Assembly: GCA_035527715.1 (NCBI GenBank)
Contig: DATKZY010000096.1
Span: 62,001 to 126,000, forward strand
From: DSUN01 sp035527715
Lineage (GTDB): Bacteria > Planctomycetota > PUPC01 > DSUN01
Length of the DNA stretch: 64,000 bases
Direction: 5' to 3'
Numbering within the stretch: the stretch's first letter is position 1; the number at the start of each line of letters is the position of its first letter. A program made the position numbers and the translations under genes. Below, one piece after another: positions 7,691 to 16,143 of the stretch. Under the pieces are notes generated by a model, which was not told the DNA's origin, did not search any database, and worked only from the letters and a program-made list of their open reading frames with translations.

Positions 7691-7717
7691 CTGCTTCCTG
7701 CCGACTGCCGACTTGCC
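7691..7717 (-). repeat. CGGCAGT tandem repeat directly after a stop codon
   Basis: On the minus strand, directly after the TAG of the SDR gene, the sequence reads GGCAAGTCGGCAGTCGGCAG. Related repeats directly follow the stop codons near 39766 and 62986, in the same orientation relative to the gene. Confidence 0.6.
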
Positions 7718-8521
7718 CTACGCCCGCATCTCCTGCCCGCCGTCCACCAGGAGCGAGATGCCGGTGATGTAGGAGGCCAGGTCGGAGGCGAGGAAGAGGA
7801 TGGCGTTCGCGATGTCCTCGGGCAGGCACGAGCGGCCCAGCGGCACGAGCGAGTCGTAGTGGGCGCGCACCTGGTCGGGCGCGATGCCGAGCTTCGCCGC
7901 CTGCTTGGCGATGAACTCGGCGTTCCAGATGCCGCTGCCCTCGAACACGTTGCCCGGGAGGATCGAGCAGCAGCGGATGCCCTGCTTGGCATATTCGCGC
8001 GCCCACGACTGCGCGAGGCCGATGACGCCGAACTTCGTGGCGCAGTAGTGCGACAGCTCGCTCGAGCCGCGCACGCCGCTCTTCGAGCTGATGTTGATGA
8101 CGACCCCGCCCTTGCCCTGCTTCACCATCTGGGCGATGGCCGCCTTGCCGCACCACATCGTGCCCGTGAGGTTCACCGCGATCATGCGGTCCCAGTCCCT
8201 CGGCGTCATGTTCACCAGCCTCACGGGATACGACAGCCCCGCGTTGTTCACCAGGATGTCCACGCTGCCGAAGCGGGCGACGGCCTCGGCCACCATGCGG
8301 GTGGCGTCGGCCTCCTTCGAGATGTCCACCTGGACCGCGAGTGCGCCCGCGGGGGCGAAGTCCTTTTCGATCTCGGCGGCGGTCTGCTCCGCGAGGTCGA
8401 GCTTGATGTCGGCGATGGCCACGTTGGCGCCCGACGCGGCCAGTGCCCTGGCGATGCCGCGCCCGATGCCGCTGCCGCTGCCCGTCACGATAGCCGTCTT
8501 GCCGTCGAACCGAATCTCCAC
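7718..8521 (-). CDS. Short-chain dehydrogenase/reductase (SDR family)
   Basis: A classical NAD(P)-dependent SDR of 267 residues. The cofactor motif is TGSGSGIGRG near the N-terminus, followed by NNAG, an ISS strand with the catalytic Ser, and YCATK with the catalytic Tyr and Lys. A C-terminal DGGQ completes the family pattern. It probably oxidises or reduces a sugar or polyol, but the substrate cannot be read. I chose the GTG at 8521 because AAAGGGA lies 7 nt upstream and the promoter (8574-8602) overlaps the earlier in-frame codons. An ATG at 8545 lacks a ribosome-binding site. Confidence 0.9.
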   Translation of the reverse strand: MEIRFDGKTAIVTGSGSGIGRGIARALAASGANVAIADIKLDLAEQTAAEIEKDFAPAGALAVQVDISKEADATRMVAEAVARFGSVDILVNNAGLSYPVRLVNMTPRDWDRMIAVNLTGTMWCGKAAIAQMVKQGKGGVVINISSKSGVRGSSELSHYCATKFGVIGLAQSWAREYAKQGIRCCSILPGNVFEGSGIWNAEFIAKQAAKLGIAPDQVRAHYDSLVPLGRSCLPEDIANAILFLASDLASYITGISLLVDGGQEMRA

Positions 8522-8573
8522 GTCCTGTCCCTTTCCGCGTCGCATGGCAGGGGGAATGAGCGCACTGGAGGGG

Positions 8574-8602
8574 ATCATATCACCCTCCACCCGTCCGGTC
8601 AA
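8574..8602 (-). promoter_or_regulatory. Promoter of the SDR gene
   Basis: On the minus strand TTGACC, a 17-bp spacer and TATGAT are present. Initiation would fall near 8567, about 45 nt before the GTG start. This excludes the upstream ATG at 8602. Confidence 0.7.
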
Positions 8603-8609
8603 CCCCCCT

Positions 8610-10625
8610 CTACGGTCGCAGGTGCAGGCCCTCGGGGTTGCCGGCGGCGCGGAAGGCGTCCTTCAGCCAGGCAGGGTCGCCCGACTCGGGCGGCACGCAG
8701 GTGAGCGTGAGGCGCCGGTCGGCCATCGCGGCCGCCCACTGAAACACGTCGCCGTGTTGAAGGACGAAGGGCACGAGGGGGGCGTTGCGCTTCTCGAAGC
8801 AACGGCCCCCGAGGTCAACGTCCAGGGCACCCACGCGGTCGTCCCACGCCGCGGCGAAGAGGGCGGCGAAGGACACATTCCCCCGGGCGCGCAGGGTGAT
8901 CCTGTCGCCATCGGCCTCCTGCCGCGACACCACGTAGTCCAGGATGGCGCACAGGTCGGTCGCGGCCATGCCCGGCAACGGACGCCCCCAGAGCATGGCG
9001 TTCCGCTGCCAGGAGCCCTCGAACGACGCGGGATTCCCCTCGCCGATGGGGCTGCACGCCCTGAAGGTGAGGAGGCCGCCGGTGAGACCCGCCATCGCCC
9101 GCAGCGAAAGCTCGCCCGTGAAACGAACATCGGGGAGGACGACGAGCGTGCCGCTCCGCGCCAGAATCTTCAATTCATCCCCCACCTTGGCGAGCAGCGC
9201 GTCCTTGCCGCCGTCGTCGCACACGATGACGACGGGCAGCTTGCCGACGCACGCCGCAGGGTGGACGATCAGGGTGGGCACGAGGATGCCGCCCTCACTG
9301 GGGATGAGGACGCGCTCGGTGGCAAGGCCATCGGCCTCCTCGGTGCGGATGACCCTGGCCTCGGCGCGCCGGGGCAATGGCTTGCCGAGCAGGTCCTCCA
9401 GCGCCCCGCGCATTTTCCTGCGATAGGCCAGCCAGTCGTCGCGGCTGGCGAGCTTCGGCGGGCCGCCCGCCTTCTGGGCGTACAGGCGGCCGATGTGGCC
9501 GAAGCCCTTGTCGCCCGTCATGTCGGCCTTGAGCTTCTGGATGGTCTCGACGGGGAATGTCTTGACCTCGGGCTCGGGCACGGGCCCGCCGTGGTCCTTG
9601 TTGCGGAGCCATTTCTCCATCCACCAGACCATCCGCTCGCGCTTGGCCTTGTCGTAGCTGTGCTCGGTGGGCCAGTACTTGCAGTCGAGGCGGCCGGCCA
9701 GGCCGTTGGCCTCGTAGAGCCTGCGAATCGTCGGGTAGTTGTTGGCCTCGAACGAGCGGGTCCAGTCGTTCATCGTGAGATACTGGACGGCGCAGGGGAG
9801 GCCGAGGGCGCTCAGCTCGGGCTCGTCGGTGTGCCGCATGATGTTCGGGAAGTGGTTGCAGGCGCAGTGGTGGGCGCCGACGAACACGATTTCGCGGCAG
9901 TCGCAGGTCATGCCCACGATAGTCGCCGCCTTCACCCGCTCGTCGGCCGCGACGAGCATCTGGGTCTGGAGCCCTCCGCCCGAGCAGGCCGTGGCGCCGA
10001 TGCGCGCCTTGTCCACTTCAGGCAGGCTTGCCAGGTAGTCGAGCGCCCGCATGTTGTTCCAGATCATCAGCGTCTGGTGCGAGATGCCGAGGGTGGGGTC
10101 CTCGTAGTGGTTCTGGGTCGAGGAGAAGACCACGTAGCCCATCTTCGCCAGGACGAGGCAGCGCTTCTGCACCTCGGGATGCGCGTTGCCGTTCGGCCAG
10201 TGCCCGTGCGGGCAGAGGATGGCGGGCGCGGGCCGCTCGGCGAACTGCTTGGGCATGAAGAGCAGGCCCGTGGTGTAGACCTCGGGCCAGAGCCGACAGG
10301 CCACGCGGCGGACGGTGCACCACTCGTGGTCGAGCGGCTCGGAGAGGCGGGCGTCGAGCGGCACGCGCTCGGGCAGCGGCCACAGCCCGGCGCACTCCAG
10401 GAGCTTCTGGCGGAGGGCCTTCTGGTGCGCCTGGAACTCCTCGCCCTTTCGCACCTCGAGCGGCTTGGGGCGGCACATCTCCTCGAAGTAGCCCACGAGC
10501 ATCGCCGCCACCTCGCGGCGCTCGGCGAGGACATTCGTCTTCCGCTCCCAGGCCCACGGCTCCGCCGCAATCGCCCGGCTCAGGAGAACCGCTGCGCCAG
10601 CAACCAGAGCAAAGGACCTTTGCAT
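8610..10625 (-). CDS. Exported alpha/beta hydrolase (acetyl-xylan-esterase-like)
   Basis: The protein has 671 residues with a signal peptide (MQRSFALVAGAAVLLSRAIA). The N-terminal half has an alpha/beta-hydrolase pattern: the oxyanion strand AILCPHGHW, the nucleophile elbow TACSGGG (Ser215) and a late His (TEHSYDKAKRE), as in AXE1 and abhydrolase_7 esterases. The C-terminal half (about 430-671) again resembles a hydrolase sheet (VVIVCDDGGK) without a clear catalytic Ser, so it may be a degenerate second module. GAGGG lies 7 nt before the ATG, and it has its own promoter. The likely role is deacetylation of plant or algal polysaccharide. The substrate is inferred. Confidence 0.75.
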   Translation of the reverse strand: MQRSFALVAGAAVLLSRAIAAEPWAWERKTNVLAERREVAAMLVGYFEEMCRPKPLEVRKGEEFQAHQKALRQKLLECAGLWPLPERVPLDARLSEPLDHEWCTVRRVACRLWPEVYTTGLLFMPKQFAERPAPAILCPHGHWPNGNAHPEVQKRCLVLAKMGYVVFSSTQNHYEDPTLGISHQTLMIWNNMRALDYLASLPEVDKARIGATACSGGGLQTQMLVAADERVKAATIVGMTCDCREIVFVGAHHCACNHFPNIMRHTDEPELSALGLPCAVQYLTMNDWTRSFEANNYPTIRRLYEANGLAGRLDCKYWPTEHSYDKAKRERMVWWMEKWLRNKDHGGPVPEPEVKTFPVETIQKLKADMTGDKGFGHIGRLYAQKAGGPPKLASRDDWLAYRRKMRGALEDLLGKPLPRRAEARVIRTEEADGLATERVLIPSEGGILVPTLIVHPAACVGKLPVVIVCDDGGKDALLAKVGDELKILARSGTLVVLPDVRFTGELSLRAMAGLTGGLLTFRACSPIGEGNPASFEGSWQRNAMLWGRPLPGMAATDLCAILDYVVSRQEADGDRITLRARGNVSFAALFAAAWDDRVGALDVDLGGRCFEKRNAPLVPFVLQHGDVFQWAAAMADRRLTLTCVPPESGDPAWLKDAFRAAGNPEGLHLRP

Positions 10626-10666
10626 TGACAGACCCTCGCAAGCGGCGCTTCCTCCTGACGCCTCCC

Positions 10667-10695
10667 TTCATAGGATGTTGGTGGCCCCCTGTCAA
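10667..10695 (-). promoter_or_regulatory. Promoter of the exported hydrolase gene
   Basis: On the minus strand a perfect TTGACA, a 17-bp spacer and TATGAA are present. It lies back to back with the plus-strand promoter of the propeller gene at 10707-10735. Confidence 0.65.
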
Positions 10696-10706
10696 GCGCG
10701 CTGGGC

Positions 10707-10735
10707 TTGATCGGGGGCAGCAGGAAGGCTAGGAT
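10707..10735 (+). promoter_or_regulatory. Promoter of the propeller-gene/amidohydrolase pair
   Basis: TTGATC, a 17-bp spacer and TAGGAT. It is divergent from the hydrolase promoter, with only 11 bp between the two -35 boxes, so one regulator could control both sides. Confidence 0.55.
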
Positions 10736-10765
10736 GAGGACGCCACAAGGAAAAGGGGGTTGGCT

Positions 10766-11998
10766 ATGGACCCACGGCCTGATCTGCTCGACGCGCGGTC
10801 GCCCAAGAGGATCGAGGTGTTCCAGATCACGGGCGAGGACTGCCCGTCGAGCCACGTGTACATGGAGGCGCAGGTTTTCACGCCCGATTCGCGGCGCTTC
10901 ATCCTCCATCGCTCGGCTCACGCCCACGGCAGCAGCCAGCACGACCCCGACCACCGCTACCTCATCTGCGACACGGCCAGCGGCGAGCTGACGGCCATCA
11001 CCGAGGAAACCGGCACCACCGCGCCCTCCGTCTCCCCCGACGGCAAGACCCTCTACTACTTCGTCAACGAAACCCAGGTCAACGGCGGCAAGCTGACGCT
11101 GAAGCGGGTGGGAATGGACGGCTCGGACCGGCGGACGATTCTCGTTCTGGATTCGCCGCTGCCCGACACCAAGTTCCGCCCCAGCGGCATCTACCCGCTC
11201 TCGACCATCTCGTCGGACGGCAAGCGCCTCGCCCTCTCGGCCTTCCTGGGCGACGGGCAGACGAAGGACGCGCCCTTCGGCCTCATGGTCTTCGACCTCG
11301 AGAAGGCAACCGTCCGCCTCATCCTCCACGGCCAGACCTGGTGCAACGTCCATCCCCAATACTGCCGCTCGCTCGACCCGGCCGCGTCGCACGACATCCT
11401 GGTCCAGGAGAACCACGGCAACCAGTGCAACGAGCGGGGCGGCATCGTCAAGCTCGTCGGGTCCGAGGGCTGCGACATCCACGCCTTGCGCGACGACGGC
11501 TCGGCCTTCCGCAACATGCCCTGGGGCCGCGACGGCAACGAGCATCCCCAGGGCCACCAGTGCTGGCGCGGCCGCTCGACCCGGGCCATCACCAGCACCG
11601 GCACCCGCAAGCCGCCGGAGAACCAGCTCATCGAGAGCCCGCCCGCGCCCTTCGCGGGACACGTGGGCATCCGCACCCCCGGCGGCGTGCGGAACGACCT
11701 GACCCGCACGTTCCCCAAGCCGCGCTTCTGCCATTTCGGCACCGACGTCGCGGGCCGCCGCATCGTCTCCGACGCCTGGCACGAGAAGGGCTGGTGCCTC
11801 TACCTGGCCGACCTGCCGGCGAAGGAGGGTGAGCCGCTGGAGAAGTGGTGGTATCTCCTCGACCCGCGCGCGACGCGCACAAAGGGCGCACACCCCCACC
11901 CCTTCCTGTCGCCCGACGGCTCGATGGCCTTCTTCAATTCCGACGAGGGCGGCCTGCTCCAGGCCTACATGATTCGCGGACTGGACACGCTTCGGTGA
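10766..11998 (+). CDS. Beta-propeller protein resembling PL22 oligogalacturonide lyase
   Basis: The protein has 410 residues and no signal peptide. Repeated WD40/TolB-like strands (SPDGKTLYYF, SSDGKRLALS, SPDGSMAFF) indicate a propeller. Conserved polar clusters NVHPQYC, QENHGNQC, NEHPQGHQCW and AHPHPF supply the His/Gln residues that hold the metal in PL22 lyases. The PL22 assignment is by pattern only. The ATG follows AAGGGGG by 6 nt; an in-frame TTG at 10760 is less likely. It shares a transcript with the amidohydrolase 38 bp downstream. Confidence 0.65.
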   Translation: MDPRPDLLDARSPKRIEVFQITGEDCPSSHVYMEAQVFTPDSRRFILHRSAHAHGSSQHDPDHRYLICDTASGELTAITEETGTTAPSVSPDGKTLYYFVNETQVNGGKLTLKRVGMDGSDRRTILVLDSPLPDTKFRPSGIYPLSTISSDGKRLALSAFLGDGQTKDAPFGLMVFDLEKATVRLILHGQTWCNVHPQYCRSLDPAASHDILVQENHGNQCNERGGIVKLVGSEGCDIHALRDDGSAFRNMPWGRDGNEHPQGHQCWRGRSTRAITSTGTRKPPENQLIESPPAPFAGHVGIRTPGGVRNDLTRTFPKPRFCHFGTDVAGRRIVSDAWHEKGWCLYLADLPAKEGEPLEKWWYLLDPRATRTKGAHPHPFLSPDGSMAFFNSDEGGLLQAYMIRGLDTLR

Positions 11999-12036
11999 GG
12001 AGAATCGCCCCCTTCGGGGGCTGCGAGGAGGCTGTG

Positions 12037-13002
12037 ATGAACATCACACGTCGGTGGTTCCTCTCGCGTTCCGGGGCCGTGGCCGCCTCACTTGGGGCGT
12101 TCGCGGGCAAGGCCGCGCTCTCAGGAGAGAAGGTTATGCTCCCCGCCGTAGACACGCACCAACACCTCTGGGACCTCGCGAAGCTCCGCCTGCCGTGGCT
12201 CAAGCCGGGCAGCGATCTGAGCCGCAGCTTCGTGATGAAGGACTACGTCGAGGCGATCGACGGCCTCAACGTGGTGAAAGCCGTCTACATGGAAGTGGAC
12301 GTCGCGCCCGAGGACAAGCTGGCCGAGGCCGAGTACGTGGTGGGCCTGTGCAGGCAGAAGGACAATCCGACCTGTGCCGCAGTGATCGGCGGCCGCGTGG
12401 CCGAGCCGGGCTTCAAGGACTACATCACACGCTTCAAGGGCAGCCCCTACGTCAAGGGCGTGCGGCAGATCATCGGCAAGCCCGGCCAGTGCCTCGAAGA
12501 TGCCTTCGTGAAGGGCATTCGCCTGCTGGGTGGGCTGGGGATGAGCTTCGACGTCTGCACGAGGCCGGCCCTCCTCGCCGACGCCGCGAAGCTCGTCGAG
12601 GTGTGCCCCGACACCCGCTTCGTCGTGGACCACTGCGGGAACGTGCCGCCCAAGAGCCTGCTGCCCGGCGGCGATGAGGCCGTCGCCGAGGCCTGGCGCC
12701 GCGATATGGGTCGGCTCGCGAAGGCGGGCGGCCGCGTCGTGTGCAAGCTCTCGGGCATCGTGGCGAGCCTGCGGAGAGGCGAGTGGTCAGCCGACGACCT
12801 GGCCCCCGCCATCAATGCCTGCATCGAGACCTTCGGCCCCGAGCGCTGCGTGTGGGCCAGCGACTGGCCCGTGTGCACCCGCGGCGCGGCCCTGCGCGAA
12901 TGGCTCACGGCGTTCCGCCAAGTCATCGCCCCCCGCCCCGAGGCCGACCAGCGCAAGCTCCTCCACGACAACGCCGTCCGCTTCTACGGGCTGAGGGATT
13001 AG
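12037..13002 (+). CDS. Amidohydrolase_2 family metal-dependent hydrolase (sugar-lactonase-like)
   Basis: The protein has 321 residues and a possible Tat leader (RRWFLSRSG). The TIM-barrel signature runs DTHQHLWD (metal His-x-His), a beta-strand with VDHCG, and the C-terminal WASDWPV. This is the COG3618 pattern of L-fuconolactonases and related lactone hydrolases. It probably opens a sugar lactone made by a dehydrogenase such as the nearby SDR; that link is inference. GAGGAG lies 6 nt before the ATG. A small GCCCCC/GGGGGC hairpin (12007-12021) precedes it. Its stop overlaps the feoB stop on the other strand. Confidence 0.8.
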   Translation: MNITRRWFLSRSGAVAASLGAFAGKAALSGEKVMLPAVDTHQHLWDLAKLRLPWLKPGSDLSRSFVMKDYVEAIDGLNVVKAVYMEVDVAPEDKLAEAEYVVGLCRQKDNPTCAAVIGGRVAEPGFKDYITRFKGSPYVKGVRQIIGKPGQCLEDAFVKGIRLLGGLGMSFDVCTRPALLADAAKLVEVCPDTRFVVDHCGNVPPKSLLPGGDEAVAEAWRRDMGRLAKAGGRVVCKLSGIVASLRRGEWSADDLAPAINACIETFGPERCVWASDWPVCTRGAALREWLTAFRQVIAPRPEADQRKLLHDNAVRFYGLRD

Positions 13003-15182
13003 ACGCCGATGCCCAGCAGGTGCCCGAGCTGGTAGGCGATGAGCGTGAGGAGGTAGGCGAGTGCGGTGAGGCCGCCGAGCTGGAAGAGCGCCCAGCGCCA
13101 GGAGCCGCTCTCGCGGCGCGTGGCGGCGATGGTCGCCACGCAGGGCATGCTCACGAGGCAGAAGAGCATGATGCAGAAGCCGGTGAGCGGCGAGTAGTCC
13201 TGGCGGAGGTGCTGGCGGAGGGCTTCGCGGTTGGCCTCGCCGGAGCCGACGGCGTAGACGATGCCCATTTGTGCGACGAATGCCTCCTTGGCGGCGAAGG
13301 CGCCGATGAGGGCCGTGCCGATCCGCCAGTCGAAGCCCAGCGGCCGCAGCGCGGGCTCGATGGCTTTGCCGATTCGCCCCGCCGCCGAGTGGGCCAACCG
13401 CTCCGCCGCCTGGCTGTGCTCGGCGGCGGCCAGCTCGGCCTCCCGCTTCGCCGGGTCGGCCAGGCGCTCGGCGTTCGCGCGGCGGGCCGCGTAGTCCTGG
13501 CTGAACTGCGTCTTCTTCGGATAGGTGGTGAGCGCCCACAGGATGATGGAGAGGGCGAGGATGACGGTGCCGGCCTTCCTGACGTAGAGCCAGCCGCGCT
13601 CCCACATGTGGATGGCGAGGCCGCGCAGCGTGGGCATGCGGTAGGGCGGCAGCTCCATCACGAGCGGGGTCGTCTCGCCCCGCAGCACGGTCATCCGCAG
13701 CACCTTGGCGGCCAGGACGGCCAGGACCACGCCAATGAGGTACATGAGGAAGTACATGACGGGCTGGAGTCGCAGGGCGATGGGGCCGGCGTGCACGAGC
13801 ACGCGGTCGGCGAAGAAGGCGCCGACGATGACGGTGTAGATGACGAAGCGGGCGGAGCAGCTCATCAGGGGCACGACGAGCATGGTCGTCAGCCGGTCGC
13901 GGCGGCTATCGAGCGTCCGCGTCGCCAGCACGGCCGGCACAGAGCACCCGAAGCCGATGAGCATGGGAATGAAGCTCTTGCCGTGCAGGCCGATCTTGTG
14001 CATCAGGTGGTCCATGAGGAACGCCGCGCGAGCCATGTAGCCGGTGTCCTCGAGGAACGCGATGGCCAGGAAGAGGAGCAGGATGTAGGGCAGAAAGGTG
14101 AGCACGCCGCCGACGCCGGCGATGACGCCGTCGCACAGGAGGTCGCGGAGCGCGCTCTCGGCCCCCGCGGGCCACAGCCCGGCCACGGTGCCCGAGAGCC
14201 AGCCGAAGAAGCTCTCGATCCAGTCGGTCGGCGCGTGGCCCACCGAGAAGGTGAACTGGAAGGTGAGGTAGGTGAGGAGCAGGAAAAGGGGCAGGCCGAT
14301 GGCGCGGTGGAGGATCACCGCGTCAATGCGGTCGGACATCGAGTGGCGTGCCTCGACGGTGCGGGTGACGGCCTCCTGGCAGGCGCCGGAGATGAAGCCG
14401 TAGCGGCGGTCGGCGAGGACGGTTTCGGGGTCTTCGCCGAAGATGTGGCGGAGGTGCTGGCGGGACGCGGCGGCGGCTTCGAGCAGTTCGGCCCCGCCGG
14501 CCCCCCCTTGCTCGATGCGCTCGCGGATGATGCGGTCGTCCTCGAGGAGCTTGATAGCGAGCCAGCGCGGGGGATAGTGGCCGGCCAGACCGGGGCGGGC
14601 GCGGATGAGGGGCTCGAGCTTGTCCAGCTCCTCGTCCATCTCGCGGCCGAAGTGGATCTCGGCGGGGCGCAGCACGTCGCGCCCCTCGGCGATGTCGAGG
14701 ATGGCGTCGAGAAGCTCGGCCGTGCCCTTGTTCCTGTGGCCGATGGTGGGGACGACGCGAGCGCCAAGCAGCTCGCCGAGGCGCTGGTGGTGGATGGCGA
14801 AGCCGCGGCGCTCCGCCACGTCGCTCATGTTCAGGGCCAGGACCAGCGGCACGCGGAGCGCGATGAACTGCGTCGCCAGGTAGAGGTTCCGCTCGAGGTT
14901 CGAGGCGTCCACCACATCCACCACGACGTCGGGCTGCTCCTCGATGACGAAGTCGCGGGCGACCACCTCCTCGATGCTGTAGGGGGTGAGGCTGTAGGTG
15001 CCGGGCAGGTCCACCACCTGGATGCGCACGCCGCGGTGGATGCACGTGCCCTCCTTCTTCTCGACGGTGACGCCGGGGTAGTTGCCCACGTGCTGGTGGG
15101 CGCCGGTGAGGTTGTTGAAGAGCGTCGTCTTGCCCGAGTTGGGGTTGCCGGCGAGAGCGATGGTGAGGGTCTTGTGCGCCAT
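12999..15182 (-). CDS. feoB: Ferrous iron transporter FeoB
   Basis: Full-length FeoB of 727 residues. The cytoplasmic GTPase has G1 GNPNSGKTT (12-20), G3 DLPGTY and G4 NMSD. A helical GDI-like spacer follows, then two Gate domains with membrane helices (LFLLLTYLTFQF, GCSVPAVLATRTLDSRRDR, AFVAQMGIVYA, LVSMPCVATIAATRRESGSW). It imports Fe(II) across the inner membrane. It is the last gene of the dtxR-feoA-feoB operon, 29 nt after feoA. No FeoC is visible. Its stop codon overlaps that of the convergent amidohydrolase by 4 nt. Confidence 0.97.
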   Translation of the reverse strand: MAHKTLTIALAGNPNSGKTTLFNNLTGAHQHVGNYPGVTVEKKEGTCIHRGVRIQVVDLPGTYSLTPYSIEEVVARDFVIEEQPDVVVDVVDASNLERNLYLATQFIALRVPLVLALNMSDVAERRGFAIHHQRLGELLGARVVPTIGHRNKGTAELLDAILDIAEGRDVLRPAEIHFGREMDEELDKLEPLIRARPGLAGHYPPRWLAIKLLEDDRIIRERIEQGGAGGAELLEAAAASRQHLRHIFGEDPETVLADRRYGFISGACQEAVTRTVEARHSMSDRIDAVILHRAIGLPLFLLLTYLTFQFTFSVGHAPTDWIESFFGWLSGTVAGLWPAGAESALRDLLCDGVIAGVGGVLTFLPYILLLFLAIAFLEDTGYMARAAFLMDHLMHKIGLHGKSFIPMLIGFGCSVPAVLATRTLDSRRDRLTTMLVVPLMSCSARFVIYTVIVGAFFADRVLVHAGPIALRLQPVMYFLMYLIGVVLAVLAAKVLRMTVLRGETTPLVMELPPYRMPTLRGLAIHMWERGWLYVRKAGTVILALSIILWALTTYPKKTQFSQDYAARRANAERLADPAKREAELAAAEHSQAAERLAHSAAGRIGKAIEPALRPLGFDWRIGTALIGAFAAKEAFVAQMGIVYAVGSGEANREALRQHLRQDYSPLTGFCIMLFCLVSMPCVATIAATRRESGSWRWALFQLGGLTALAYLLTLIAYQLGHLLGIGV

Positions 15183-15211
15183 GGGAGCCTGTCCAAGAAT
15201 TCACGGGGGCC

Positions 15212-15481
15212 TCAGGCCGGGGGCTGGACCAGGATCTTCGTGGTCATGCCGCGGCCGAGGGCGAGGCGCGTGCCCTTGACCTCGACGAGGGCGGGACCGC
15301 GGCCGCGGTTGCGCAGCATCCGCACCTCGACACCGGGCACGAGGCCCATGGCCGAGAGGCGCGACGCCATGCCGCAGCCGGCGTCCAGCTTCACGAGGCG
15401 GACCCGCTGCCCCTCGGGCACACTGCCGAGGGCCAGCGTGCCGCCCGCGTCGCTCTTCCCTGCTCCGCGCTCCAGGGCCAC
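15212..15481 (-). CDS. feoA: FeoA, small SH3-like partner of FeoB
   Basis: The protein has 89 residues with the FeoA core: LGSVPEGQRVRLVKLDAG, then RLSAMGLVPGVEVRMLRN, then a KGTRLALGRGMTTKILV strand. FeoA is a cytoplasmic SH3-fold protein needed for FeoB activity. The start is GTG, with AAAGGA 6 nt upstream. It lies 12 nt after the DtxR-family gene, which implies translation from one mRNA. Confidence 0.93.
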   Translation of the reverse strand: MALERGAGKSDAGGTLALGSVPEGQRVRLVKLDAGCGMASRLSAMGLVPGVEVRMLRNRGRGPALVEVKGTRLALGRGMTTKILVQPPA

Positions 15482-15493
15482 CGCGAGTCCTTT

Positions 15494-15913
15494 CTATCCC
15501 CTCGCCTCCCTGGCGTGGGGGCCCGGGCCGGGGCGCTCCCGGGCGCCCTGGACGAACTCCACCAGGCGGTCGAGCACCTGGGCCTCGATGGCGTGCTCCA
15601 TCGCGCACGCGTTCCGCTCCGCCACCGCGCGGTCGAGGCCCAGGAAGTCCGACAGGAATCCCGTGAGCACGTCGTGCCGCCGCACCATCTCGCGCGCGAT
15701 CCGCTCGCCCGCGGGCGTGAGCGTCACGTAGCTGTAGGGCGTGTGGTTCACCAGGTCCTTCGAGGCCAGGCTCCGCAGCGCGCCGGTCACCGAGGGCATC
15801 TGCACGCGGAGCCGGGCGGCGATGTCGCGCACCCGCGCCACCCGCTCCTCGCGCTCGAGGTGGTAGATCGCCTCGAGATAGTCTTCCAGGCTGGCGGAGA
15901 GTTCCGGCGACAC
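15494..15913 (-). CDS. DtxR-family iron-dependent repressor
   Basis: The protein has 139 residues: a winged helix (about 5-65, LEDYLEAIYHLEREERVARVRDI) and a metal-binding dimerisation domain, with no C-terminal SH3 domain. The signature NACAMEH matches the Cys-x-x-Glu-His set of DtxR and IdeR (Cys102, Glu105, His106) rather than MntR, where the first position is Glu. The N-terminal EDY supplies an Asp where DtxR has Met. Fe(II) as co-repressor fits the feo genes behind it. The start is GTG. It is the first gene of the feo operon and probably represses itself through the palindrome at 15941-15954. Confidence 0.9.
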   Translation of the reverse strand: MSPELSASLEDYLEAIYHLEREERVARVRDIAARLRVQMPSVTGALRSLASKDLVNHTPYSYVTLTPAGERIAREMVRRHDVLTGFLSDFLGLDRAVAERNACAMEHAIEAQVLDRLVEFVQGARERPGPGPHAREARG

Positions 15914-15940
15914 GGCGGTTGTGAACCTCGGGTAACAAAG

Positions 15941-15954
15941 TTAGCGTCGCCTAA
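15941..15954. promoter_or_regulatory. Predicted DtxR-type operator
   Basis: TTAGCGTCGCCTAA is a near-perfect dyad with TTAG/CTAA ends, like DtxR and IdeR boxes. It abuts the -10 box at the transcription start of the dtxR-feoAB operon, where a bound repressor would block RNA polymerase. Confidence 0.65.
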
Positions 15955-15983
15955 TTATACCCGCCCAGACCCCCGCGTGTCAA
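15954..15983 (-). promoter_or_regulatory. Consensus promoter of the dtxR-feoAB operon
   Basis: On the minus strand a perfect TTGACA and a perfect TATAAT are separated by 18 bp. It is among the strongest promoters in the window, which fits a gene set held down by a repressor. Confidence 0.85.
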
Positions 15984-16002
15984 GCGCGAATGCGAAGACA
16001 AC

Positions 16003-16031
16003 TTGACCCGGCGAGCCGCAATGACTACCCT
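16003..16031 (+). promoter_or_regulatory. Possible weak promoter of the PfpI-like/RseC pair
   Basis: TTGACC, a 17-bp spacer and TACCCT. The -10 box is poor. It lies 20 bp from the -35 box of the iron operon, in divergent orientation. Confidence 0.35.
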
Positions 16032-16143
16032 AGAGTTCTGCGCCGCAGCGCGTGCGCCCTGCGCACAGGCTGCGCGGGGCAAGACTCGCCCCTCTGGTTG
16101 CGGCCCTGTGGTCCGGGGCATTCCCGCGAAGAGGAGAACGGTC

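Larger units (their letters stand above)
7241..7717. other. Palindrome-rich intergenic region of 477 bp
   Basis: I see no convincing gene here. The stretch holds three strong palindromes (listed separately), two copies of GAGAATCGCCATT, and a short CGGCAGT repeat next to the SDR stop codon. Codon structure is absent in all frames. It separates convergent genes, so part of it may end transcription. Confidence 0.7.
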
